In this document: in pieces, positions 1 through 7,837 of the stretch
Numbering within the stretch: the stretch's first letter is position 1
Layout: each line of letters begins with the position of its first letter
Assembly: GCA_034429745.1 (NCBI GenBank)
Contig: DAOUFY010000122.1
Location: 1-20,631 of the forward strand
DNA length: 20,631 bases
Reading direction: 5' to 3'
From: JBAXBF01 sp034429745
Lineage (GTDB): Bacteria; Chloroflexota; Anaerolineae; Anaerolineales; DRKV01
Made by a program: the position numbers and the translations under genes
The notes under the pieces: generated by a model
Database searches by the model: none
The model's input: the letters and a program-made list of their open reading frames with translations, nothing else
What the model was told of the DNA's origin: nothing

Positions 1-2
1 AA

Positions 3-401
3 GAGACCGGCTTTTTAGGTGCGAGTTTAATTGTATTGCTATTTATTGTTATTTGCTGGCGCAGTTTATTGATATCGCATAGGGCGCCGGATTCATTGGG
101 GAAGCTAATTGCTGCAGGGTTGGGTTTTTGGATAATGATTGAGGCGATAATGAATATGGGAGGAATGCTAGGGTTGCTTCCATTTCCGGGAAATGCTTTG
201 CCGCTTATCAGTTACGGAGGTTCTAACCTTGTGGTTACCTTAGCAGCAATTGGGATTTTACTCAATATTTCGAGATTAGCTTATAAATTTCAAAATGAAA
301 GGATTCAACCATTTCATGCGGTTGTTGATTTGCGCGGGAGGCACGGGCGGCGGCGTGTACCCCGCTTTGTCTATCCTTCAAGCCATGTTAAAGACAAATG
401 A
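3..401 (+). CDS. ftsW: FtsW, lipid II polymerase of the divisome (3' part only)
   Basis: The reading frame is open from base 3 with no start in the window, so only the C-terminal 132 codons are present. FtsW is a SEDS-family polytopic membrane glycosyltransferase that polymerises lipid II at the septum together with a class B PBP. Visible family features are ETGFLGA at the start of a membrane helix, the segment NMGGMLGLLPFPGNALPLISYGG (proline-rich loop and the SEDS ISYGGS signature), and a final hydrophobic helix. After the last helix comes a roughly 35-residue basic tail containing RGRHGRRR. The tail is encoded out of frame over the start of murG, an overlap of 86 bases from the preferred murG start. 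RodA is the alternative SEDS protein, but the murG/ftsQAZ neighbourhood favours FtsW. Confidence 0.93.
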   Translation, partial: ETGFLGASLIVLLFIVICWRSLLISHRAPDSLGKLIAAGLGFWIMIEAIMNMGGMLGLLPFPGNALPLISYGGSNLVVTLAAIGILLNISRLAYKFQNERIQPFHAVVDLRGRHGRRRVPRFVYPSSHVKDK

Positions 402-1473
402 GATGTCGGACAGTTACCAAAGTGGAAATCCTCCCATTGAAGTACTATGGGTAGGCAGTGAAGGTGGAATGGAAGCAGAAATAGTCAGCCGGCATAATGT
501 AGCCTATGAGGCGATATCAGCTGCAGGGGTACATGGAGTAAGTGCCTTGCAGCTACCTCGTCATTTGCTTAAGCTTGGTAAAGGCTTTTTACAAGCTCGG
601 GACATATTGGCAAGATTTAAGCCAGATGTACTATTATTTACGGGAGGGTATTTGGCTGTACCTTTGGCTTTTGCTTCATTGCTCCCTTTAGGTGAATATA
701 AAAAACCAAAACGGATCGTTTTTATTCCTGATATTGAGCCGGGGTTAGCATTAAAAACCCTTATAAAAACAGCAGATTGTATTGCAATTAGTACAGAGGA
801 GTCCCTACAATACCTACCAAAGGAAAAGAATGTACTGCTCAGTGGCTACCCTGTTCGCTCGGAGTTTTTTATAGCAAAGGATGGTGTACGTCAACATTTT
901 GGTTTATCAGATGACATACCGCTATTATTAATTTATGGGGGAAGTTTAGGTGCACGCAGTATCAATAAAGCATGTCTAGGCATACTAAAAGAATTATTGT
1001 CAGAAATGCAAATCATTCATGTAACTGGAAAGCTGGATTGGAGGGAAGTTAAAGCAGTAAAAGAACGCTTAATGGATGAAACCCCACAGCTAGCAGAGCG
1101 ATATAAACCTTATGATTATCTACATGATGACATGGCTATGGCTTTACAGGCTGCTGATTTGGTGGTGTGCCGCAGCGGAGCTTCAGTGTTGGGTGAATTG
1201 CCTGCAGTGGGTGCAGCAGCTATTTTAGTTCCGTATCCTTATGCATGGCGATATCAAGTTACCAATGCTTCCTACCTGGTAAAACGAGGTGCTGCCATTA
1301 TGGTGGAGGATGAAGAGTTGCCTGAAAAATTGTTGCCGACAATTCTTCAATGCATACGGGATAAAAATCAATTAAATCAAATGAAAACGGCTATGAAAAG
1401 ATTAGCCAAACCTGACGCAGCAAGAATGATTGTTGAAAAAATAATTTCGTATGGAGCCGTGCAAAGGAATTAA
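316..1473 (+). CDS. murG: MurG, UDP-GlcNAc:lipid I GlcNAc transferase (divergent variant)
   Basis: MurG transfers GlcNAc to lipid I at the inner face of the membrane to make lipid II. The protein is a GT-B glycosyltransferase of 385 residues from this start. The ATG at 316 gives the usual N-terminus MRLLICAGGTGG and has AAAGGA at 298-303, with a long 12-base spacer. An in-frame ATG at 295 would add seven residues but has no ribosome site. Visible motifs are the N-terminal Gly-rich loop (residues 8-13), GGSLGA (208-213), and RSGAS followed by GEL with the UDP-binding Glu (286-294). Three usual signatures are altered: GGTGGH reads GGTGGG, HEQN reads PDIE (138-141), and DHQ reads RYQ (312-314). 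Its position between ftsW and murC, and conservation of the donor-site motifs, still make MurG the best call. Confidence 0.9.
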   Translation: MRLLICAGGTGGGVYPALSILQAMLKTNEMSDSYQSGNPPIEVLWVGSEGGMEAEIVSRHNVAYEAISAAGVHGVSALQLPRHLLKLGKGFLQARDILARFKPDVLLFTGGYLAVPLAFASLLPLGEYKKPKRIVFIPDIEPGLALKTLIKTADCIAISTEESLQYLPKEKNVLLSGYPVRSEFFIAKDGVRQHFGLSDDIPLLLIYGGSLGARSINKACLGILKELLSEMQIIHVTGKLDWREVKAVKERLMDETPQLAERYKPYDYLHDDMAMALQAADLVVCRSGASVLGELPAVGAAAILVPYPYAWRYQVTNASYLVKRGAAIMVEDEELPEKLLPTILQCIRDKNQLNQMKTAMKRLAKPDAARMIVEKIISYGAVQRN

Positions 1474-1475
1474 TA

Positions 1476-2000
1476 ATGGTCAGTCTTACCTTTGTCTTTT
1501 GGCTTTTTATCATGTTATTCGGCATAGTCGGTGCTATGCGAGGCTGGGCAAAGGAGATTCTGGCTGGTTTTAGTATTATTTTAGCTTTGTTTGTGATCAA
1601 TATTTTAGAAACAATGATTCCATTTGTAAGTGGAGCGGTTAGTTCAGCATCACCTGATACTCTTTTTTGGGTCAGATCTTTATTACTTATTGGATTGGCA
1701 TTTTTCGGGTATCAAAGCCCAAATTTGCCTCAATTTGCAGGAAAAACTAAGGGAGAGCGTATTCAAGATCGTTTGTTAGGACTTATTTTGGGAATGATTA
1801 ATGGTTACTTGCTTGTTGGGTCACTTTGGTATTACATGCATGAAGCTGGCTATCCAATTCCGGAGATTACAGCACCGGATATGAGTGATCTCAAGGTGAT
1901 TGCTTTGCTGGATAATTTGCCCCCGTTAAAATTAGCTCCTCCATTGCTTTATATTGCTGTAGCCATAGCGTTTGTGTTTGTTGTTATTGTTTTTATATAG
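1476..2000 (+). CDS. CvpA-family-like integral membrane protein
   Basis: This 174-residue protein is mostly hydrophobic, with about four membrane segments (near residues 4-20, 28-50, 64-80 and 100-116) and a further hydrophobic C-terminus that ends directly in the membrane stretch. The early G-A-M-R-G-W-x-K-E-I motif and the Gly-rich helix LLGLILGMINGY resemble the CvpA family, originally named for colicin V production in E. coli; its molecular role is uncertain. The start ATG lies two bases after the murG stop with AAAGGA seven bases upstream, so it is cotranscribed and probably translationally coupled. The context suggests an envelope role, but nothing in the sequence shows a reaction. Confidence 0.7.
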   Translation: MVSLTFVFWLFIMLFGIVGAMRGWAKEILAGFSIILALFVINILETMIPFVSGAVSSASPDTLFWVRSLLLIGLAFFGYQSPNLPQFAGKTKGERIQDRLLGLILGMINGYLLVGSLWYYMHEAGYPIPEITAPDMSDLKVIALLDNLPPLKLAPPLLYIAVAIAFVFVVIVFI

Positions 2001-2018
2001 TAATCATTTATTTTATTT

Positions 2019-4436
2019 ATGGATAGATTGAAACATATTTCCCATATACACTTGATAGGCATTGGAGGGAGTGGTCTCTCTGCGATTGCGCGCGTTTTGC
2101 ATCAACAAGGATTTCATGTAACCGGCTCGGATCGTGAAATGTCATCTCTTGCAAAAGCTTTATCAAGTGAAGGAATTCATGTTTTTGAAGGGCATAATGC
2201 AGAAAATATAAAACAGGCAGAATTGGTGGTACGTTCGTCAGCTATCAAAGATGATAATGTTGAAGTACAAGCAGCTTTAAAAAAAGGTATTCCTGTCTTA
2301 AAACGCAGTGAATTTTTAAAAGAATTACTGGAGGATAAAGTAGTTATTGCCATTGCTGGAACGCATGGGAAGACAACAACGACGGCTATGTTAGCTTGGG
2401 TGTTCAGTGTACTGGGAGAAGATCCATCCTATATCATTGGTGGGGTAGCGCGCAATTTAGGGACAAATGCGCGGGCTGGAACTGGCAAATTATTTGTAAT
2501 AGAAGCCGATGAATATGATCGAATGTTTTTAGGAATTCAGCCTTATTTGGCGATCATTACAAATATTGAGCATGATCATCCTGATTGTTACCCGACTGAA
2601 GAAGAATTTTATCGGGCATTTATTGATTTTGCAAAAGGATTAGCTATAGGAGGAATTCTAATTCTTTGCAGCGAAGATAAAAACGCTTTAAAGTTATATG
2701 AAGAAGTGAAAAATCAGCCTACTACACGCTTATTGTATGGAAAAACAGAGATAAGAAAATTCGAGGATAATGGTTATTGGGTGAAAGGTTGTGGTACAAA
2801 GCAAATTGGCTACGATTGTCATCAGGTAACTTATCAAAAGAATCCTATAGCTGAACTGAACTTGCAGATCCGTGGTGACCATAATGTGTTGAATGCAACA
2901 GCGGTTGTAGCTGCTACTCATCAGCTTGGGTTACCCATGAAAGAGGTAGAACAAGCTTTAAAGGAATTTCAAGGAAGCGGCAGAAGATTAGAAATCAAAG
3001 GGGTTTTTCAAGGGATAATATTTTTAGATGACTACGCTCATCATCCTACAGAGATAAAGACAACAATAAGGGCTGCTCGAAAACAATTTCCTCAAAAAAC
3101 TCTATGGGCGATTTGGCAGCCACATACATATTCACGGGTGGAGACTTATTATTCAGAGTTCTTGGCATCATTTGAAGAAGCAGATCGGGTACTTGTAATG
3201 GATGTCTATGCTGCGCGAGAGACCTCCCCGAATGGGTTTGATCTCGAAGCCATTCTCAGCGCGTTGCAAAACAAAACTACTGCAAAGGTTACTTATACGC
3301 CATTAATTAACGATGTGGTTAGCACTCTTACGGACGAATTAACAGATGATTCTGTTGTATTGGTTCTTTCTGCCGGCGATGCTAATGAGATTATCCCTAA
3401 AACATTGAAATCATTAGAGGAGAAAAAACGAATTATTGGAAACAAGGAAACTATTGAACAACAGTGTTTCCTACAGGAAGAGGTGAAACAATTATTTGGA
3501 GAAAAAGTAAAGTTTAATGAGCCGCTGCGGTACTATACAACGATTCAAGTCGGAGGTAATGCTGATATCTTTATTGAAGCAAATAATCGTCTGGACTTGA
3601 TAAAAGGAGCAGCTTTTGCTTGGGTAAATCAACTGCCGTTAACATTGTTAGGCTCGGGCTCAAATGTTTTAATTAGTGATCGAGGAATACGTGGGGTTGT
3701 CATTCTTAATCGAGCTAATAGAGTTGAATTTTTTCATCATGAAGGATCGGCATGGGTATGGGCAGAATCGGGAGCGAATTTTAGTGGGTTAGCTCGTTCA
3801 GCTGCGAAGCAAGGGTTAACAGGACTTGAATGGGCTATTGGTATTCCGGGTACATTGGGAGGAGCGGTAGTTGGTAATGCCGGTGCTCATGGCAGCGATA
3901 TGTCAACATCATTGATTGTGGCAGAAATCTTGCAACAAAAAGCGGTAAGAGATGTCGTATATCATCTGCCTGCTCGGGATGAGGAAATATTAGCATTATT
4001 GAGTGAATATTGGCTAAACAATAGAATGGGATATGAGTACAGAAGCAGCGTATTTAAGCGGGACAAACAACTGGGGCTAGTATTATCTGCTAGGATAAAG
4101 CTACATCCAGATAATACATTTGAGATCCAAAAAAGAATGGAAGATTTCTTAGCCCGAAGGAAAAAAGTTCAACCTGCAGCGCCTAATATGGGTTCGGTAT
4201 TTAAGAATCCGCCTAATTATTATGCTGGTAGATTAATTGAGGAATGTGGGTTGAAAGGAAAAAGCATTGGTGGAGCAATGGTCAGTAATCAACATGCAAA
4301 TTTTTTCATTAATACGGGAGATGCCACAGCTTCCGATTTTTGGGAACTAATTTGCTTTGTACAAGATGCTGTACAAAAGCAGCATAACATAACCTTAGCT
4401 CTAGAGATAGAGCGTTTAGGAGAGTGGAATTCGTGA
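2019..4436 (+). CDS. murC/murB: MurC-MurB fusion: UDP-MurNAc:L-Ala ligase plus UDP-MurNAc dehydrogenase
   Basis: This is one uninterrupted 805-residue frame holding two cytoplasmic peptidoglycan precursor enzymes. Residues 1 to about 470 are MurC, which adds L-Ala to UDP-MurNAc using ATP. They show the UDP-binding loop GIGGSGLS (14-21), the P-loop GTHGKTTT (114-121), EADEYD (162-167), NIEHDHPD and the C-terminal DDYAHHPTE (337-345). After a charged linker, residues about 480-805 are MurB, the FAD-dependent reductase making UDP-MurNAc from its enolpyruvyl precursor. These show TTIQVGG (507-513), LGSGSN, IGIPGTLGGA (607-616), YRSS (674-677), the proton-donor Ser in GSVFKNP (Ser726) and a late Glu in ALEIERLG. 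The start has no clear ribosome site and follows the previous gene by 18 bases. MurB makes MurC's substrate, so the fusion joins two consecutive steps in reverse order along the chain. Confidence 0.95.
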   Translation: MDRLKHISHIHLIGIGGSGLSAIARVLHQQGFHVTGSDREMSSLAKALSSEGIHVFEGHNAENIKQAELVVRSSAIKDDNVEVQAALKKGIPVLKRSEFLKELLEDKVVIAIAGTHGKTTTTAMLAWVFSVLGEDPSYIIGGVARNLGTNARAGTGKLFVIEADEYDRMFLGIQPYLAIITNIEHDHPDCYPTEEEFYRAFIDFAKGLAIGGILILCSEDKNALKLYEEVKNQPTTRLLYGKTEIRKFEDNGYWVKGCGTKQIGYDCHQVTYQKNPIAELNLQIRGDHNVLNATAVVAATHQLGLPMKEVEQALKEFQGSGRRLEIKGVFQGIIFLDDYAHHPTEIKTTIRAARKQFPQKTLWAIWQPHTYSRVETYYSEFLASFEEADRVLVMDVYAARETSPNGFDLEAILSALQNKTTAKVTYTPLINDVVSTLTDELTDDSVVLVLSAGDANEIIPKTLKSLEEKKRIIGNKETIEQQCFLQEEVKQLFGEKVKFNEPLRYYTTIQVGGNADIFIEANNRLDLIKGAAFAWVNQLPLTLLGSGSNVLISDRGIRGVVILNRANRVEFFHHEGSAWVWAESGANFSGLARSAAKQGLTGLEWAIGIPGTLGGAVVGNAGAHGSDMSTSLIVAEILQQKAVRDVVYHLPARDEEILALLSEYWLNNRMGYEYRSSVFKRDKQLGLVLSARIKLHPDNTFEIQKRMEDFLARRKKVQPAAPNMGSVFKNPPNYYAGRLIEECGLKGKSIGGAMVSNQHANFFINTGDATASDFWELICFVQDAVQKQHNITLALEIERLGEWNS

Positions 4437-5569
4437 AAGAAAAAATCCGTTTAGGGATATTGTTCGGGGGGCGCTCTGGAGAACATGAAGTTTCTTTAGC
4501 TTCTGCGCGCTCAATTCTAGATGTTATAGATTATGAACGCTACAGTGTAACCCAAATTGGAATAACACAAGATGGAATTTGGTTGAGCAAGGAAGACAAT
4601 TCTTCTATCTCAGTGATAGATTCATTTTTGAAGAAATCTTATGATGGTCTTGAAGAAGTAGTGATGTTACCTTCACCAGCCTACCAAGGCAAATTGTATC
4701 GCAAAACGACCAATTCTCTTTCGATTATGGAGCAAGAATTGTTTACTGAGCTGGATGTTATCTTTCCGGTGCTTCACGGCACATTTGGAGAGGATGGAAC
4801 GTTGCAGGGGTTATTTGAACTGAATGGTATAGCTTATGTTGGAGCAGGTGTAGTAAGCTCTGCCGTTGGAATGGATAAAGCCATCTTTAAGTCGCTTATG
4901 AGAGCCTACGATTTGCCAACAGTTGAGTGGTTATGTGTTTTCAAATCAGAAATTGAGCAGAATCCAAAGAAAGTGTCTTTGGACGTGATGCAAAACCTGC
5001 CATATTTTCCATTATTTGTGAAGCCAGCAAACTTAGGGTCATCAGTTGGAATAACTAAATGCAATTGCCAAGATGATCTTATAAAAGGACTGCTTTTAGC
5101 TGCAAAGTATGATCGAAAAGTGGTTATAGAACGAGGGGTAAATGCCCGAGAGATTGAAATAAGCGTATTAGGCAATGAGCAACCTATCGTTTCGGAACCA
5201 GGAGAGATTGTTCCTTCGCGGGAATTTTATTCTTATGAAGCAAAGTATATAGATAATCGGTCTGAGCTGCTAATACCGGCACCTCTCTCTGAGGAACAAA
5301 GGAAAAAAGTACAGGGATTGGCTTTACGAGCTTATCAAGCGGTAGATTGTTCAGGAATGGCTAGGGTTGATTTCTTGATGGATAAGGATACCGAAGAATT
5401 GTTCATCAGCGAAATCAATACGATCCCTGGTTTTACCCAGATCAGCATGTATCCAAAGTTATGGGAAAAGAGTGGTATATCTTATTCTGTATTGGTTGAT
5501 CGACTTATAGAATTGGCTTTTCAACGCAGACACGAAAAGGAACGAATAAAGTACAAAAAGGATGAGTAA
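4433..5569 (+). CDS. ddl: D-alanine:D-alanine ligase
   Basis: Ddl makes the D-Ala-D-Ala dipeptide added by MurF, using ATP, in the cytoplasm. The protein is an ATP-grasp ligase of 378 residues. It shows GILFGGRSGEHEVS at the N-terminus, FPVLHGTFGEDGTLQG, the ATP-binding FVKPANLGSSVG, the Tyr-containing omega loop EFYSYEAKY typical of dipeptide-forming (not D-Ala-D-Lac) ligases, and the metal/product site EINTIPGFT near the C-terminus. The GTG at 4433 is chosen because it overlaps the murCB stop as GTGA and has AGGAG at 4418-4422 with a 10-base spacer. An upstream in-frame GTG at 4424 lies almost on top of that ribosome site. The overlap implies translational coupling to murCB. Confidence 0.94.
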   Translation: MKEKIRLGILFGGRSGEHEVSLASARSILDVIDYERYSVTQIGITQDGIWLSKEDNSSISVIDSFLKKSYDGLEEVVMLPSPAYQGKLYRKTTNSLSIMEQELFTELDVIFPVLHGTFGEDGTLQGLFELNGIAYVGAGVVSSAVGMDKAIFKSLMRAYDLPTVEWLCVFKSEIEQNPKKVSLDVMQNLPYFPLFVKPANLGSSVGITKCNCQDDLIKGLLLAAKYDRKVVIERGVNAREIEISVLGNEQPIVSEPGEIVPSREFYSYEAKYIDNRSELLIPAPLSEEQRKKVQGLALRAYQAVDCSGMARVDFLMDKDTEELFISEINTIPGFTQISMYPKLWEKSGISYSVLVDRLIELAFQRRHEKERIKYKKDE

Positions 5570-6563
5570 GTTCTTAAACTGGTTCAAGAAAACGCATAAA
5601 ACAGGTGCTGTGTATGGAATTGGAAAGGACATAGCACACACTCGTTATTCCCACACGAAGATGAATAAGACGGGAAAGGCTGTTTTCACGGGTGGTTTAC
5701 ATCGGGATGAAAAGCGGGTTCCACCAATATTAGTTAGAGGAGATCTATTTGACACTCAGATGGTCAAAAAGGTAAAACGCATCCCGAGAAAAAAGATGCG
5801 CTTACCTTTACGAAGCAAAGGAGTAGAATTAAGTTTGCCAGCCATACCGACAATTCATGTCGGCTGGAGAGCATTTTCTGCCGTAATCGCAGTAATAATG
5901 ACCGTATTGTTATTGATTTTGTGGACTTCACCGGAATATAAGGTACAAGCCGCGCAAATTCAGGGATTAAAACGACTTGACAGCCAAGAACTTATTAGTG
6001 TTTTAGATATCGAAGGAAAACCAATTTTTGAACTGGATCAGAATATCCTCAAAAAAACATTAGATGATAAATTTCCAGAACTAATGGATATCAAGGTAGA
6101 AGTGAGTTTACCAGCTGAAGTGTTTATTTCAGTAAAAGAACGAGAAGCGGTGATGATGTGGAAACAAAATGAACGCACTACGTTAATTGACAAAGAGGGG
6201 GTTGGTTTTCCGGCTCGCAAAAACGAAAGCGGCTTGTTTGTAATTTATGCAGATCAACCACCTTTTATTGCTTTTGATGACGATGCTCAACAAAATCAAT
6301 TCTTGCCAAAAGAAGCAATACAGGCCATTCTTCTGCTGGGTAAGGTTATTCCGAATGGTGTTCCGCTAAGATATGATAAAATGCGTGGTTTGGGCTGGGA
6401 TGATCCCGCAGGGTGGAAAGTATATTTTGGTTCGGATTTTGAAAATATAGAACAAAAAATTTTGATTTACCAAGCTATTGTCAATCATATCCAAGAAAAT
6501 GGTATCGTACCTACTTTAATCAGCGTAGAGTATTTGGATGCACCTTATTATCATGTGGAGTGA
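5562..6563 (+). CDS. ftsQ: FtsQ/DivIB-type divisome protein
   Basis: FtsQ is a bitopic membrane protein that links early and late divisome proteins. The 333-residue product has a long basic cytoplasmic N-terminus (about 100 residues, rich in Lys and Arg), one membrane helix at about 103-121, and an extracytoplasmic POTRA-like domain (about 127-197, starting VQAAQIQGLKRLD and ending VFISVKERE). A beta-rich FtsQ-type domain follows. The order POTRA, then EREAVMMW, then LIDKEGVGF is typical of the family. Its ATG overlaps the end of ddl by eight bases; the purine stretch AAAAAGG abuts the ATG, so initiation may depend on coupling. The N-terminal extension is longer than in E. coli FtsQ. Confidence 0.9.
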   Translation: MSKFLNWFKKTHKTGAVYGIGKDIAHTRYSHTKMNKTGKAVFTGGLHRDEKRVPPILVRGDLFDTQMVKKVKRIPRKKMRLPLRSKGVELSLPAIPTIHVGWRAFSAVIAVIMTVLLLILWTSPEYKVQAAQIQGLKRLDSQELISVLDIEGKPIFELDQNILKKTLDDKFPELMDIKVEVSLPAEVFISVKEREAVMMWKQNERTTLIDKEGVGFPARKNESGLFVIYADQPPFIAFDDDAQQNQFLPKEAIQAILLLGKVIPNGVPLRYDKMRGLGWDDPAGWKVYFGSDFENIEQKILIYQAIVNHIQENGIVPTLISVEYLDAPYYHVE

Positions 6564-6569
6564 AACAGG

Positions 6570-7802
6570 ATGGAAGAATCAATAGTCGTAGGCATAGATG
6601 TAGGTACAACGAAAATATGTACATTGATCGCGCGGTTAGAAGGCAATCAACGCATTCATGTGTTGGGAGCCGGCATAGAGCCATCTCAAGGCTTGAAAAA
6701 AGGCGTAGTTGTGGATATTAGTGCTGCAAGCAGAGCAATACGGCGTTCTATTGAAAAAGCAGAACGCGCATCGGGGTTTGAAGTTACAGGTGCATTGGTG
6801 AGTTTGGCGGGCTCTAATGTTTCTTCTGTCAATAGTAAGGGCGTTGTTGGAATTTCCGGCGATGTCATAGATGAAGATGATGTATTCCGAGCTTTGGAAG
6901 CAGCCCGAGCAGTTGCTATTCCTCATAATCGGGAAATTATTCATGTTATTCAACGCGGATTTAATATTGATGGACAAGGCGGAATAAGAACACCTATCGG
7001 TATGCATGGCTATCGCTTGGAAGTGGAAGCTCATATCATCACGGCTTCAGCTGCAGCGGTGGAAAACCTGAGACAATGCGTTGCAAATGCGGGAGTAGAG
7101 GTAACGCAGTTTGTATTAAATCCACTAGCATCAGCAGAAGCAGTGTTGAATGATACTGAACGACAAATGGGTGCAGTGTTATGTGATATTGGCGGAGGAA
7201 CAACGAACATTGCTATATATATTGAAGGTGATATTTGGCATACTGCTGTACTGGGAGTTGGTGGGGATTTGATCACGTCAGATATAGCACACGGCTTACG
7301 ATTACCTCTCACTACAGCTGAGGAAATAAAGAAACAACATGGACACGCGCTTCAATCGGAAGTGTCTAAAGATGAATACTTTGCGGTAAAAACATTTGGT
7401 GAAGATAAACCAGTTCAAATCAGCCGGGCGGATCTTGCTTATATCATTGAAGCGAGGATGGAGGAAATATGCGCGCTTGTATTGAAAGAGATAAAACGTT
7501 CAAATTATGATGGTTTATTGCCGGCAGGTATTGTGTTTTGTGGTGGAGCGAGTGCAATGCCTGGCTTACGAATGCTTGCTAATCGAGTATTTGATTTGCC
7601 GGCTAGAATTGCTCAGCCGGAGGGAATGACAGGAATGATTGATAAAATACAGGGACCTGCTTTTGCCACATCTGTTGGAATACTTCGTTGGGCGATGTTA
7701 ATGAGGGAATATTTCACACAACCTGAAAGAAAACGTTCGAGAAGGCCGGAAGGAGAAAGTTTACGTAAAGTCCGTGAACTTATACGATTATTATTGCCTT
7801 AA
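6570..7802 (+). CDS. ftsA: FtsA, actin-like Z-ring membrane tether
   Basis: FtsA is an actin-fold ATPase that anchors FtsZ filaments to the membrane and recruits later division proteins. The 410-residue protein shows the phosphate 1 motif GIDVGTTK (8-15), the FtsA-specific 1C subdomain region after about residue 80, the phosphate 2 motif DIGGGTTN (206-213) and the adenosine motif FCGGASAMPGL. The last 14 residues (LRKVRELIRLLLP) form an amphipathic membrane-targeting helix, attached by a short basic linker. A ribosome site GGAG lies at 6557-6560, inside the end of ftsQ, nine bases before the ATG. Gene order ftsQ-ftsA-ftsZ supports the call. Confidence 0.96.
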   Translation: MEESIVVGIDVGTTKICTLIARLEGNQRIHVLGAGIEPSQGLKKGVVVDISAASRAIRRSIEKAERASGFEVTGALVSLAGSNVSSVNSKGVVGISGDVIDEDDVFRALEAARAVAIPHNREIIHVIQRGFNIDGQGGIRTPIGMHGYRLEVEAHIITASAAAVENLRQCVANAGVEVTQFVLNPLASAEAVLNDTERQMGAVLCDIGGGTTNIAIYIEGDIWHTAVLGVGGDLITSDIAHGLRLPLTTAEEIKKQHGHALQSEVSKDEYFAVKTFGEDKPVQISRADLAYIIEARMEEICALVLKEIKRSNYDGLLPAGIVFCGGASAMPGLRMLANRVFDLPARIAQPEGMTGMIDKIQGPAFATSVGILRWAMLMREYFTQPERKRSRRPEGESLRKVRELIRLLLP

Positions 7803-7837
7803 TAACTTAGGAGTATATACAAAACGAGGAGGATAAA

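Noticed and set aside
295..315. Upstream ATG for murG at 295
   Set aside because: It has no ribosome site and adds seven residues before the usual MRLLI-type N-terminus; the ATG at 316 fits the family better.
6636..7034. 132-codon open frame on the minus strand inside ftsA
   Set aside because: It is antisense to conserved FtsA motifs, has low-complexity His/Asn/Cys content and no domain.
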